Positions 6,920 through 19,000 of a stretch of 39,921 nucleotides of DNA are shown in pieces. The stretch is taken from NCBI GenBank assembly GCA_945870105.1, contig CAMBRL010000016.1:1-39921 (forward strand), read 5' to 3'. The stretch is from Chitinophaga pinensis. Lineage in GTDB: Bacteria; Bacteroidota; Bacteroidia; SXHM01. Both the position numbers and the translations under genes were made by a program. The first letter of the stretch is position 1; the number at the start of each line of letters is the position of its first letter. Below the pieces are notes generated by a model. The model was not told where the DNA came from, made no database searches, and worked only from the letters and a program-made list of their open reading frames with translations.

Positions 6920-8872
6920 TTATTCCTGTCCAACAGGTTCTGCTTCTACCCAGTCGCCATGCTGGCGGATGAGGTCTATCAGTTCGTCTAACGCATTTTC
7001 GGAAGCAACATTTCTTTTTACAACTTCTTTGCCTTTGTAGAGTGTTATTTTTCCGACACCTGTTCCAACGTAACCGTAATCAGCATCTGCCATTTCGCCC
7101 GGACCGTTTACGATGCAGCCCATGATGCCGATTTTTATTCCCTTAAGATGACTTGTGCGGTTGCGAATCTTTGCAGTTGTTTCCTGTAAATCAAATAATG
7201 TTCTGCCGCACGAAGGACAAGAGATGTATTCTGTTTTTGAGATGCGGGTGCGTGCTGCCTGCAAAATTCCGAAGGCGGTTGCGTTGATTGTTTTGGGAGC
7301 AATTCCTCCAACTTCTATTAGTATTCCATCCCCTAAGCCATCAATCAATAATGCGCCTGTATCGGTGGAGGCATGGAGCTGAAAGCGGTTTTCATCCATG
7401 CCTTGATAGGTTCTTTTTATGATGACAGGGGTTTGGCAAGAATTATTCATCAAGCTTGCAAACATGCTGCGTTGTTCAGCCATGCCGTGTTCATTAGCAG
7501 TTGTTATAATAAGGACAGCAGTTGTGTCTGCTTTTAGTTTTTCAATAAAGGATGGCGAAAGCTGAGTTAAAGTTGTTGAAATGAAATTGAGAACAGAAGA
7601 TTTTTCTTTTGCAGAAAGGTATTCTTCATTTGTAAGCAGAGGGTATCTTCTTTCTTCTGTTTTGTGAGCATTCCAGGCAGTGTAATCATAAATAATTCCA
7701 AGTGTTCCGGGCGTTTTGAAATTAACGGGTGTGTTTCCTGTATAGATGTAATCACAGGCCTGATCTGCAATATTCCATTTATCAAGTGTTGCAGAATAAT
7801 TATAACCGAGGCTGAAAAAGTTTGCTGCGCTGATTTCTGATTTATTATTCAATGAAGCAATAACTACGGGCACTTTATGTCCTCCTATGTTCTGGACTTC
7901 GCGGGTGTTTCTTCTGTTGTGTTCGTAAGGATTTACAAGGTAGCTTTCAATTGCCGGAATTGGAGTTTGCTTTTCTGTTCTTGTATTGTAGCGTTCTACC
8001 AATGCTTTTGCAACGGGTATTTCAAACTCGGGGTCTTCTGTTAAGGAAACGCGCACGGTATCGCCAATGCCGTCTTCTAACAATGTTCCTATACCTACTG
8101 CTGATTTTATGCGGCCGTCTTCTCCTTCACCTGCTTCAGTAACGCCAAGATGCAAGGGATAATTCATTCCTTCTTCGTGCATCTTTTTAATGAGTAAGCG
8201 GTAGGCCTGCACCATTATTAAGGTGTTGCTGGCTTTCATGGAAAGAACAATTTCACGGAAATCATTTTCTTGGCAGATGCGGACAAACTCCAATGCGGAT
8301 TCAACCATGCCCAACGGGGTATCGCCATAGCGGCTCATTATTCTATCACTGAGAGAACCGTGATTGGTGCCGATGCGCATAGCAGTGCCATGTTCCTTGC
8401 AGATTTTTACCAAAGGGGTAAAGCGTTCGCGGATGCGTTCAAGCTCGGCTTCGTAGCTCAGGTCGGTGTACTCTATATTTTCAAACTTTTTGCGGTCGGC
8501 ATAGTTGCCCGGGTTTACACGCACTTTTTCTACTATGCGTGCGGCAACTTCGGCTGCATTGGGGGTAAAATGTATATCGGCAACCAGCGGGGCAGTGTAG
8601 CCGCGCTTGCGCAATTCGTTTTTTATGTTGAGGAGGTTTTCGGCTTCTTTAATGCTGGGTGCTGTGATACGCACGAGCTGACACCCTGCTTCAATCATGC
8701 GGATGCTTTGCTCCACCGTTTTGAGGGTGTCCATGGTATCGGTGGTGGTCATGCTTTGCACCACAATGGGGTTGCCGCCACCTATTAATACGTTGCCCAC
8801 TTTTACTGTACGGGTTTGATAGCGTGAGTAGGAGGTGAGGCTGTTGCAGTAAAGATCTTTTGGAGCGGGCAT
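6920..8872 (-). CDS. ispG: 4-hydroxy-3-methylbut-2-enyl diphosphate synthase, long three-domain form
   Basis: IspG (GcpE) converts ME-cPP to HMBPP in the MEP isoprenoid pathway using a [4Fe-4S] cluster. The N-terminal TIM barrel begins around TRTVKVGNVLIGGGNPIVVQ, with QSMTTTDTMDT following. The cluster domain at the C-terminus carries CPSCGRTLFDL and GCIVNGPGEM, giving the three cysteine ligands. At 650 residues it is far longer than the two-domain E. coli enzyme (about 370). The extra middle region (about residues 310-500) is the insertion known in plant, chlamydial and Bacteroidota enzymes. I start at the ATG at 8872 (MPAPKDLYCNS). The longer frame to 9028 would cross a clear terminator and the end of porP. 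Confidence 0.96.
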   Translation of the reverse strand: MPAPKDLYCNSLTSYSRYQTRTVKVGNVLIGGGNPIVVQSMTTTDTMDTLKTVEQSIRMIEAGCQLVRITAPSIKEAENLLNIKNELRKRGYTAPLVADIHFTPNAAEVAARIVEKVRVNPGNYADRKKFENIEYTDLSYEAELERIRERFTPLVKICKEHGTAMRIGTNHGSLSDRIMSRYGDTPLGMVESALEFVRICQENDFREIVLSMKASNTLIMVQAYRLLIKKMHEEGMNYPLHLGVTEAGEGEDGRIKSAVGIGTLLEDGIGDTVRVSLTEDPEFEIPVAKALVERYNTRTEKQTPIPAIESYLVNPYEHNRRNTREVQNIGGHKVPVVIASLNNKSEISAANFFSLGYNYSATLDKWNIADQACDYIYTGNTPVNFKTPGTLGIIYDYTAWNAHKTEERRYPLLTNEEYLSAKEKSSVLNFISTTLTQLSPSFIEKLKADTTAVLIITTANEHGMAEQRSMFASLMNNSCQTPVIIKRTYQGMDENRFQLHASTDTGALLIDGLGDGILIEVGGIAPKTINATAFGILQAARTRISKTEYISCPSCGRTLFDLQETTAKIRNRTSHLKGIKIGIMGCIVNGPGEMADADYGYVGTGVGKITLYKGKEVVKRNVASENALDELIDLIRQHGDWVEAEPVGQE

Positions 8873-8888
8873 TTGTGGTATTTGGGTG

Positions 8889-8896
8889 CAAAAGTA
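8889..8896 (-). promoter_or_regulatory. Candidate -7 box for ispG
   Basis: On the minus strand TACTTTTG followed by CA matches TAnnTTTG, 16 bases before the ispG ATG and directly after the porP terminator. The -33 region would fall inside the terminator stem, where no TTTG is seen. The predicted leader is only about 10 bases. Confidence 0.4.
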
Positions 8897-8901
8897 TTTA
8901 A

Positions 8902-8936
8902 AAAAACAGCCCCGCATTTTGGGCGGGGCTGTTTTT
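8902..8936 (-). terminator. Intrinsic terminator after the porP/sprF-like gene
   Basis: A perfect 14-base stem (AAAAACAGCCCCGC with its complement) encloses a 7-base loop (8916-8922). On the minus strand it is followed by a run of seven T. It lies 18 bases after the porP stop codon. Because it is also flanked by T on the plus strand it could act in both directions, but no plus-strand gene ends here. Confidence 0.9.
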
Positions 8937-8954
8937 AAATATAATAAGTTTGAT

Positions 8955-9908
8955 TTATTTTTCTTTGCTTGTTGGAGTTTCCACTGGGTTTTCAGCCGGA
9001 ACATCATCGTTGTGGCGGATTTTTGCAAAGCGTGCGCCTATCATTACTTCGTGGCTTCCGCTGCTGTAGTTTTTGAGGCTTGACATCGGGAAGTCGTAAG
9101 CATAACCGAGAATAATGTTTTTGCCGATGTTGAAACCTGCCATTACTGAAACGGCATCTTTGATTCGGAAAGCACTTCCTGCCCAAACCACATCGCGGTA
9201 ACCGATTTTAAGACCAAGGTCAATCTGCATAGGAACCGGGCTAACATATTTTAAAAGGAAGGAAGGTTGCACGGTCCAGTTGTCGCCCAGGTTAAAGGTA
9301 TAACCACCCATGACGAGCAGGTGGCGGGCAAGGCGGCTTTGTGCATCGGATACATTGTCAAAGAATTTCAACTTGTTGCCAATCAGTTGCGGCATTGAAA
9401 CTCCGAAATAAAACTTTTTTGTGTAGAGCTGAATTCCGAAGGTTGCATCCGGAGAAATAACACTCATTACTCCGTTGCTCATTGCCGGGTCGTTACCTTC
9501 TTTCAAGGTAACTTTTGAGCCATCGATTTTAAACTGCATTACACCAAATCCAAGACCGAAAGAGAGTTTCAGTTTTTGTGAAAGCTTTACATGATACGCA
9601 TACGAAAGGTATGCACCTGTGCGGCTTGTAGGCCCAGTAACATCGCTGTACACTGCGCCTCCAAATCCCATGTTGTGTTTACGGTGCGGACCGTGTACAC
9701 TCAGCACATACGTGCGGGGAGCATCGGTAACACCTACCCACTGGTAGCGGTTGTTCGATTTTACTTCGTAGAAATCCTCGGTGCCTGATACGGCAGGGTT
9801 AAGGATATAATTGTTCAGCATGTATTGTGCATACTGTGGCACTTGCTGGGCTTTAAGGCCTGAAACAGTGCAAACAATTAATGTAAGAAGGGTGTATAGC
9901 TTTTTCAT
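8955..9908 (-). CDS. PorP/SprF-family type IX secretion membrane protein
   Basis: This 317-residue outer-membrane protein has a signal peptide (MKKLYTLLTLIVCTVSGLKAQ) followed by the family hallmark QVPQYAQYMLNNYILNPAVSGT and a beta-barrel-like pattern (NRYQWVG, HNMGFGGAVYSDVTGPTSRTGAYLSYAYH). PorP/SprF proteins are T9SS-associated and sit beside genes for very large adhesins. In Flavobacterium johnsoniae SprF is required to secrete SprB. Here the gene follows the giant SprB-repeat gene by 97 bases, with no promoter box in between, and it ends at a strong terminator, so the two probably form one operon. Likely role: export, anchoring or surface display of the giant protein. Confidence 0.93.
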   Translation of the reverse strand: MKKLYTLLTLIVCTVSGLKAQQVPQYAQYMLNNYILNPAVSGTEDFYEVKSNNRYQWVGVTDAPRTYVLSVHGPHRKHNMGFGGAVYSDVTGPTSRTGAYLSYAYHVKLSQKLKLSFGLGFGVMQFKIDGSKVTLKEGNDPAMSNGVMSVISPDATFGIQLYTKKFYFGVSMPQLIGNKLKFFDNVSDAQSRLARHLLVMGGYTFNLGDNWTVQPSFLLKYVSPVPMQIDLGLKIGYRDVVWAGSAFRIKDAVSVMAGFNIGKNIILGYAYDFPMSSLKNYSSGSHEVMIGARFAKIRHNDDVPAENPVETPTSKEK

Positions 9909-9946
9909 AGTTCTGGATTTTTATTTTTTACCACTATTATTTTTTT

Positions 9947-9996
9947 ACCACTAAGAGCACTGAGCTCACCAAGTAATTCTAAGTGCACTTAGTGGT
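9947..9996. repeat. Imperfect inverted repeat in the gap between the giant adhesin gene and porP
   Basis: ACCACTAAGAGCACT (9947-9961) pairs with AGTGCACTTAGTGGT (9982-9996), matching at 14 of 15 positions, around a 20-base loop. A second partial copy, TTTTTACCACTA, lies at 9925-9936. On the plus strand the hairpin is followed by a T-run and on the minus strand by A, so it does not look like a terminator for the minus-strand giant gene. It may instead be a stem-loop at the cistron boundary or a dispersed repeat copy. Confidence 0.65.
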
Positions 9997-10005
9997 TAAT
10001 TTTTT

Positions 10006-13000
10006 TTATCTCGCTATTGTTATAGGTCCGGTATAAGGTTCTTTTCCGTTGTGCAGGTCAATCACATAATAGTACGTTCCTACAGGCAGGTCTTTGCCAT
10101 TGTATCTTCCGTCCCAAGCTGTTCCGTAGCCTTCAGAATAGAAGAGCTCTTGTCCCCAACGGTTGTAAACCATTACCACTGCTTCAGGGAAGTTATTGAT
10201 AAAGTCAATAATCCAGGTATCATTAATACCGTCATCATTTGGTGTTATACCATCAGGGAAAACAATTCCGGGAGATACTTCAATGGTTAATGAATCGGTT
10301 GCAGAGCATCCGTTTTCATCTGTTCCCGTTACGAAGTAGATAGTTGTTATTGTTGGTGATGCAATCGGGTTGTAGATGTTTGCATTATCCAACCCATCGC
10401 TTGGCGACCATGAATACGTTCCGTTGGTTCCAGCACCGGCAGCTTCTAATTGCACCGTAGTTCCTGAAAGAATTTCAGCACCAGCACCAGCATCAATTAC
10501 AGGAAGAGGGTTAACGGTAACAGTTACTGTGTCATAATCCATGCAACTGAAGTTGGTAACCTGAACAATATAGGTTGTAGTAGTAGTGATGGTTGCAACC
10601 GGATTGTCGATGTTGTTGTAGTTTAATCCTGAAGCAGGAGGCCACAGATAACCGCTTCCGCCTGTTGCCTGCAACTGAACCTGATCACCAATACAAATTG
10701 TAATATCGGGTCCTGCGTTTGCATCAATTACTATCTGCTCAACCACTGTTACAATGAGTGTTTTAGAGCAACCTGTGTTGTCGGTTACTGTTACGGTATA
10801 AACTCCGGGAAGCAGGTTGGTCAGGTCTTCGGTAGTTGCTCCGTTATCCCAATCGTAGGTATATCCCGGAACACCGCCTGATACAGAAAGGTCAATTGCT
10901 CCGTTGTCAGTATTAGTGCATGTAGGTGCAGTTACAGAAGCAGAGACTACAATAATCGGAGGCTCGCTGATGGTAACAGTTGCTGTGGTATCACAACCAT
11001 TCGCATCGGTTACAGTTACTGTGTAAGTGCCTGCACAAAGTCCGGTAGCTATTGCTGTTGTTTGTCCACCGGGAACCCAGAGGTAAGAGTATACAGGAGT
11101 TCCACCGGCAGGTGTTACGGTAGCTGTACCATCGCAATTACCTCCGCAGCTTGCATCTACACCTGTTGCAGCTGCAGTAAGCAATGTAGGTTCGGTAATA
11201 GTGATTGTTGAAATTGAAACGCAGTTTGCAGCATCGGTTACGGTTACTGTATAAGTGCCCGGGCAAAGATTAGTTGCCATTGCAGAGGTTTGTCCGTCAC
11301 TCCATACAAAGCTGTAAGGCTCAACACCGCCTGTTGCAATTGCAGTTGCAGTTCCATCGCACTGGCCAAAGCAACTTACGTTGTTGAACAACGGAATTGC
11401 AGTTGCCAACGCATTCTGGTCGCTGATGATAACTGTGGCAGTGGTATTACAACCGATTGCATCGGTAATAACAACACTATAGGTTCCGATACAAAGATTA
11501 ATTGCGGTGCTATCGGTTTGTCCGTTATTCCACAGATAAGAGTATGGAGGAACACCACCCAATACGCTAACTGTTGCATACGCATCGCAATTTCCAGCGC
11601 AAAGTATTTCACTGAAATCAGTTATAGAAGAAGTTAGGATTGGTGGTTCAAGAATGATAACGTTAACAGAAATGGTACAACCGTTTCCATCGGTTACAAG
11701 CACTGAATAATTTCCGGCACAAAGAGCTACAGCAGTGCTGTCCGTTTGTCCGTCACTCCAAGCATATTGGTAAGGAAGTGTTCCGCCACCAACGTGAGCA
11801 GTTGCAGTTCCGTCACACACACCACCGCAACTTGCATTGGTTGTAGTCGGGTAAAGTGTAAGGATAGGAGGCTCAGTGATTACAATGGTTTGTGTTGTGT
11901 CGCAACCGTTGGCATCTGTAACGGTTACCGTGTAGGTTCCTGCACACAGATTAATTGCAGTTTCGGTAGTTTGACCTGATGGAGACCACAAGTAAGAGTA
12001 TGCCGGTGTTCCACCGTTTGCTGTTGCAGTAGCAGAACCATCGCATAGTCCACCGCAGCTTACATTATTAATTACTGTAGCATCAAATACAAGTAAAGTT
12101 GGTTCTGTTACAATTACTGTATCCTGACCTGTGCAACCATTAGCATCGGTTACTAATAAGTAGTATTCACCAGGGCAAAGGCTATCAACAAAGTCTATTG
12201 TTTCCAATCCTGTAGTGTTCAGCCACTGATATGTGTAAGGTGCAGTTCCACCTGAAGGGGTTGCAGTTACATCAGCATTGCAGAAACCAAAGCAGGTAAC
12301 GTTATTCACTGCAAATGTCATGGTAACAGGTGCAGGTTCAGCAACGTTTATTGTAGCTGTTTGTACACAACCAAGAGAGTCGGTAACGGTAACGGTATAA
12401 ATACCTGCACACAATGCAGTAGCAGTATCACCAATTTGAGAAGTTGGATTCCATGAATAGGTGTATCCTGTAACTAACGAAGGAGTACCACCTGTAGCAA
12501 CTACCCAAGCCGAAGCATCGCAAACACCGTTGCAACTTGCAGGCAGCATGTCTGTTGTAAGTGTGATTTCGGTAGGCTCACCAATTAATACTGAAGTTCC
12601 CTGAACGCATCCGTTGGCATCCGTAACCTGAACAATGTATGTTCCAGCGCAAAGACTGTCTGCCGTTGCATCGGTTTGGTTACCGGGAGTCCATAAATAG
12701 GTGTAAGCACCTGTACCGCCTGTTGCGGTAACAGTTGCCGTTCCATCGCAAACGCTGAAGCACAAAGCATCTGTCCATGAAGTTGACAAAACAATAGGTG
12801 TAGGTTCTGTAACCGGAATGTCAGTCCATGTAGAAGTGCAACCGTTAGCATCGGTAACAACTACACTATACGTTCCGGGGCAAAGTGTTACTGCAGTTGC
12901 AGTAGTTTGTCCATCGTTCCACAGGTAAGAATATGGTAACACTCCGCCTGAAGGAATGATAGTAGTTGTGCCATCGCATGCTCCGTTGCAGGTTATGTTA

Positions 13001-16000
13001 GAAACAACGGGAAGGCTAAGCGCTAACAATGAAGGCTCATTCACAATCACTATATCCGTTGCAATGCAACTTGAAGCATCGGTAACCTGAACGGTATAAA
13101 CTCCCGCACAAAGATTAGTAGCAGTATCAGTGGTTTGTCCATCGCTCCACAAGTAAGTGAAAGGAGCAGTGCCAAGCGTTACAGTAACAGTAGCTGTACC
13201 ATCACAACTTCCGCTGCATGTTGCAGGTGTTGATGAAACTGAAATGCTTGAATTAGGAACATTGTTTACAGGGAATGCCAGTGATTCAACGCAACCGTTG
13301 GCATCTGTAATGTCAACCGTGTAAACTCCGGCACAAAGTCCGGTTATTGAATTTGTTGTTTCGCCACCACCCCACAAGAAGGTGTAAGGTGCTTGTCCGG
13401 ATGAAGGAGCAAGTGTTATGCTTCCATTGCAAACTCCGCAATCAGCAGTAACAACGACTTCGTTTGCCTGAATTTGTAAAGGCTCAGCAATAGTAACTGT
13501 TTCTGTAAGCGTACAGTTGTTGGTATCGGAAACCTGCACAAAATAAGTTCCTGCGCATAATCCTGAAACTGAAGTAGTAGTTGCTCCTCCCGGTACCCAC
13601 AGGTAATCGTAAGGTGCAATTCCTCCTGTTACCCCTGTAACCGTAGCAGAACCATCACATGAACCAAAGCAACTTGCATCGGTTGTTGTAACTGTAACTG
13701 AAGTTGGTCCGCCAGTGTTGCTGATAGCAACTGCAAAGCTTCCTGTGCAACCGTTAGCATCCGTAACAAAAACAGGATAAACACCTGCGCACAGGTTAGT
13801 TGCTGTTGCAGTAGTAGCGCCTGTTCCCCATAAGTAAGTGTAAGGTGCAGTTCCACCGATAACTGATAAAGTAGCTGTTCCATCACACTGTCCGCAAGTA
13901 GCAGGAGTTGAAGTGTAAGTCATATCTACTATTCCCGGCTCAACGATAGTTACTGAGGTGGTAGCTGTACAACCATTAGCATCGGTAACAGTTACTGAGT
14001 ATGTTCCCGGAATAAGATTGCTCAAATCCTGAGTAGTTTGCCCGTTATCCCACAGGTAAGTGTAACCCGGAGTTCCGCCTGAAACAGTCAGGTCAACTGA
14101 GCCGTCTGTGTTTCCGTTGCACGAAATATCGGTAACGTTGGTTGTTAGTGAAATAGCAGTTGGCTCAGAAACGTTAACGTTTGCTGTTTGAGTACAACCA
14201 TTGCCATCTGTAACAGTAACTGTATAGAAGCCTGCGCAGATATTGCTTAATGAAGTTGTTGTTTCACCGCCCGGAGACCATAAGTAAGTATAACCAGGAG
14301 TTCCGCCCGAAACCGAAATACTTGCCGAAGCATCACAAACGCCATTGCAACTTGCAGGTGTTGTAGTTGGTGTAATTACAATTGGTGTAGGTTCAGCAAG
14401 GATGATTACAGCTACTTGCTGGCAACCGTTTGCATCGGTAACAGTAATGGTGTAGGTGCCTGCACAAAGGTTGTTGATGGAGTTGGTGGTTTCACCACCC
14501 GGTGTCCATAAGTAAATGTATGGTGCTGACCCACCTGAAATGCTTGTGTTTATGAAGCCATCACAACTTCCGTTGCAGGTTGGTTCGCTTGAAGTAACAT
14601 CGATTACAATAGCCGAGTTACTTGGAACAGCAACTGCTGCAATTGTTTCGCAACCGTTTGCATCCGTAATAGTGCAGGTCATAATACCCAAGCAAAGATT
14701 GATAGCAGTTTGTGTTGTTTGTCCGTCACTCCACAGATAGGTGTAAGGAACAAACCCTCCGCTTGGGGTAACTGTGGCAGTTCCGTTACACTGACCGTTA
14801 CAAAGAACAGGAGTAGCACTTGAAGTATAAGTAATAGGAGCAGGCTCGTTGATTGTAACCGAAGCAGTATCGTCACAACCGTTAAAGTCGGTCACCACAA
14901 TCTGAAAGGTTCCGGCACAAAGGTTATTAATGGTATTGGTTGCAGGTCCTGAAGGCAGCCAGAAATAAGTAAACGGACTTGTTCCACCTACTTGTGTAGC
15001 TATTGCAGTTCCGTCACAAACTCCGTTGCAGCTTGCATCGGTTCCGGTTGCAGAAGCAACCAGGTCACCCGGTTCAATAATAGTTACCGTTGCTGAAGCT
15101 GTGCAACCGCTTGCATCGGTTACAGCAACGTTGTAAATATTAGGACACAAACCTGTTGCAGTTTGTGTTGTTTGTCCACCCGGTGTCCATAGGTAAGTAT
15201 AGCCACCGCTTCCACCGCTTGCGCTAACTGTTGCTGAACCATTACACAATCCGAAACAACTTACGTTACTGCTTGACGAAATATTTACTGAAAGTGCTGA
15301 AAGTGGTTGGGTGATTACAACATTATTTACTGCAGTTGTACAACCGTTTGCATCGATAATAGCAACTGAATAGGTGCCCGGAGCAAGACCTGTGCGGTCT
15401 TGTGTGGTTTGTCCGCTTGGTGTCCATAAATATGTGAAAGGACCTGTGCCACCGCTTACTGTTACATCAATAGCTCCGTTGTTTGCTCCGAAACAGTTGA
15501 TATTCGTATGTGTTTCTGATGCAGAAAGAACAGCAGGTTGCGTAATAGTAACCGATAAGTTTGAATTACATCCGTTGATGTCTGTAACTGTTACAGTATA
15601 GGTATTAGGTGCAAGAGAGGTGCGGTCTTCTGTAGTTTGGCCGCTTGGTGCCCATAGATAAGCATAAGGAGCAGTTCCACCAGAAACGGTGATGTCTATG
15701 CTTCCATCGTTAAGTCCGTTGCAACTTACGTTTGCATGTGTTTCGGTAATAGTGATTGAAGTTGGCTGAGAAACGGTGTAAGAATATACTCCACCGCAGC
15801 CATTAGCATCAGAGAAAGTAAGGATGTAAGTTCCTATTGCAAGTCCGCTGAGGTCTTGAGTTGTTGCTCCGTTAGACCATGAATAAGTATAGATAGGAGT
15901 TCCTCCACTTACTGTCAGATCAATAGAACCTGTTCCGCTTCCGTTACATGGAATGTTGGTTACGTTGGCAGAAAGTGTAATGGTTGTTGGTTCGGTAACA

Positions 16001-19000
16001 GTATAAATTGCAAATGAAGTGCAACCTGTAGTTACGTCCGTAACACTTACTGAATAGGAGCCTGCAGGAATAGCAGATAAATCCTGAGTAGTTGCTCCGT
16101 TGCTCCATATATAGGTATAGTTTCCTGAACCACCTGAAACGGTAAGGTTAATAGCACCATTAATTCCGCCTGCACAATTAATATTAGTGATTGCAAATGA
16201 AAGTGTAAATGCTGAGGTTTCGCTTACTGAAAAGAATGAACTTGATGTGCAACCGTTTGCATCGGTAACAGTTACTCCGTATATAGCACCGGGCAATCCG
16301 CTGATGTCTTGTGTTGTTGCTCCGTTTGTCCATAAGTAAGTATAAGGTGCAGTTCCACCGCTTACACTTAAATCAACTGCGCCTGTGCTGGTGCTGCAGC
16401 TTGAGTTTGCAATACTTGCTGTAAGTGAAATACCACTTCCCGCTGTAACAGTAAAGCTGGTGATGCCTGAGCATCCTGTTGTAACATCCGTTACGGTTAC
16501 AGTATATGATCCGGGAGCAAGTGCTGTGCGGTCTTGTGTTGTTTGTCCGCTTGGTGACCATAAATAAGAGTAGTTTCCTGAACCACCTGAAACAGTAACA
16601 TCAATTGCACCGTTGGTAGCAGCACAATCAGTAGCCGGAGTTACAACTCCTGAAACGTTTGGTGCGCCTGTTTCTGATACATTGATAGCTGTTGATTGAA
16701 CGCAACCCAAGGTAATATCCGTAACGGTTACAGTATAAATTCCCGGAGCAAGACCTGTTAAATCCTGTGTGGTTAATGAGCCGGGTGTCCATGAATACGT
16801 ATAGTTTCCTGAACCACCTGTAATGGTTATATCTATTGATCCCGTGTTTGCATTACATTGTGAGTTTACAACACTTACTATATTAATGGTAAGGTTTGAA
16901 ACTTCAGTGATGGTAACATTTAGGCTGGATGTGCAACCGTTGGCATCTGTAACGGTAACATTGTAAAATCCTGCTGAAAGACCGCTGATGTCTTGTGTTG
17001 TTGCTCCGTTGCTCCATCCGTAAGTATAAGGTGCAGTTCCGCCTGATACGCTGAGGTTAACAGAACCATTGGCTCCACTTGCACAGCTTACATTTACATG
17101 TGTTTCGGTTAAAGCTATTGCAGCAGGTTGTGTAATTGTAAACCCTGCGCCCGCTGTGCAACCGTTAGCATCTGTAATGGTTAAAGAATAAGTTCCAATG
17201 CCTAGTCCGGTCAGGTCTTGTGTGGTTTGTCCACCGGGTAACCATAAATAGGTATAAGGAGGAGTTGCTCCACCGATTGTAAGGTCTATGCTTCCGTTGC
17301 TTCCGCCATTGCAGGTTACATGAATAATATCTACAAATCCACTATATCCGGAAGGTTGTGTAATGGTAAATGATAGGAAAGAAGAACAAAGACTTACTGC
17401 ATCTGTAACTGAAACGGTATAAGTTCCCGGTGAAAGACTGCTGATATCCTGTGTTGTTGCTCCGTTTGACCATGAATAGGTATAACTTCCTGAACCACCT
17501 GAAACAGTAAGGTTAACGCTTCCGTTGCCGGCACCTGCGCACGTTATATCCGTTTCAACTGAGGTAACTGTAATGCCATTTGAACCGCTTACGGGAAATA
17601 CACTGTTAGCTGTGCAACCATTAGCATCTGTAACGGTAACTGAATATATTCCGGCACCAATGCTGCTTATGTCTTGTGTTGTTAATCCGTTGCTCCATAA
17701 ATAAGTTAAAGGACCAGTTCCACCTGTTACGGTTAAATCCACTGCACCGCTGTTGCTGCTGCAATTAGAGTTGGTTACCGCACCGGAAAGTGTCATTGCA
17801 TTATTATAGGATACAGCAAATGTTGCTATGGCTATACAACCTGTAGTATTATCAGTAACTGTAACGGTATAGCTGCCTACTGCAAGATTGATACGATCTT
17901 GTGTAATTTGTCCGCTGGGCGCCCATAAATAAGAATAGCTGCCTGAACCGCCTGTAACGGTTACATCTATTGCACCGTTGGTAGCATTACAGTTTGAAGC
18001 GTCAGTAACTGTTCCTGTAATATTAGGATTGCCTGAGTTCTGAACATTATTTGCCAATGTTTGCGTGCAACCCAATGTTACATCGGTAACAGTAACAGTA
18101 TAAACAGCGGCATTAAGACCGCTGATGTCTTCTGTTGTTGCTCCGCCAGGTGACCATAAATAGGTATAATTTCCTGAACCGCCCGCAACAGTTAAATTTA
18201 CTGCTCCGTCACTTGCGCCACATGTTGCATCAGTAATAAGTGATGAAACGCTGAGGTTAGATAATTGTGTAATGGTTGCGCTTCGTGTAGAAGTACAACC
18301 GTTGGCATCGGTAATGTTTACCGAATAAAAACCGGGAGCCAAGCCTGATAAATCCTGAGTGGTTTGTGCAGTGTTCCAAAGGTAGGTATAGGGCGATGTA
18401 CCACCTGAAACAGTTATATCAATGGAGCCGGTGTTTGAGCCGGAACAGTTTACATTCACGTGTGTTTCGGAACTGATAAGAATTGTTGGTTGTGAAACGG
18501 TAATGGTGCCTGAATTGAGTGTACACGTGTTTGCATCGGTAATAACTACTGAGTAGCTTCCTGCTGCAAGTCCGCTTATATCCTGTGTGGTTGCACCGTT
18601 TGACCAAAGGTAAGTATAGGGCGCTGTTCCTCCACTTACTGTTAAGTCTATTGAACCATTAAGTTGTCCGAAACACAAAACATTGGTAACGACTGAACTC
18701 TGGCTCATTCCGGCAGGTTCTGTTACATCAACGCATCCGTTGTTGCTGCAGCCATTGGCATCTGTAATAGTTACGCAATAGTTGCCTGCTGATAATCCTG
18801 TTGCGGTTTGTGTGGTTTGTCCCCCGGGCGCCCATAAATAGGTATAAGGCCCTGTTCCTCCCGATGGTGTTCCGGTAGCTGTTCCGTTGGCTCCACCGTT
18901 GCACGAAACGGGAGTGGAAGACATTACTAATGATACTCCTGCTGCCGGTTCTGTAATAATTATGGTGGTAGAAATCTGTGTTGGTGAACACCCGCTATTA

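Noticed and set aside
8270-8788. 172-codon frame antisense to ispG
   Set aside because: It is a shadow of strongly conserved ispG codons and its translation has no recognisable domain or signal.
8873-9028. Upstream extension of ispG
   Set aside because: It crosses a perfect intrinsic terminator and the end of porP, and the extra residues do not resemble IspG.
9947-9996. Intrinsic terminator for the giant adhesin gene
   Set aside because: On the minus strand the stem is followed by A rather than T, and no promoter for porP is visible downstream, so co-transcription is more likely.
11290-18991. Several 60-115 codon frames within the giant gene on both strands
   Set aside because: They arise from the repetitive codon pattern of the adhesin in other frames, with no start signals or families.
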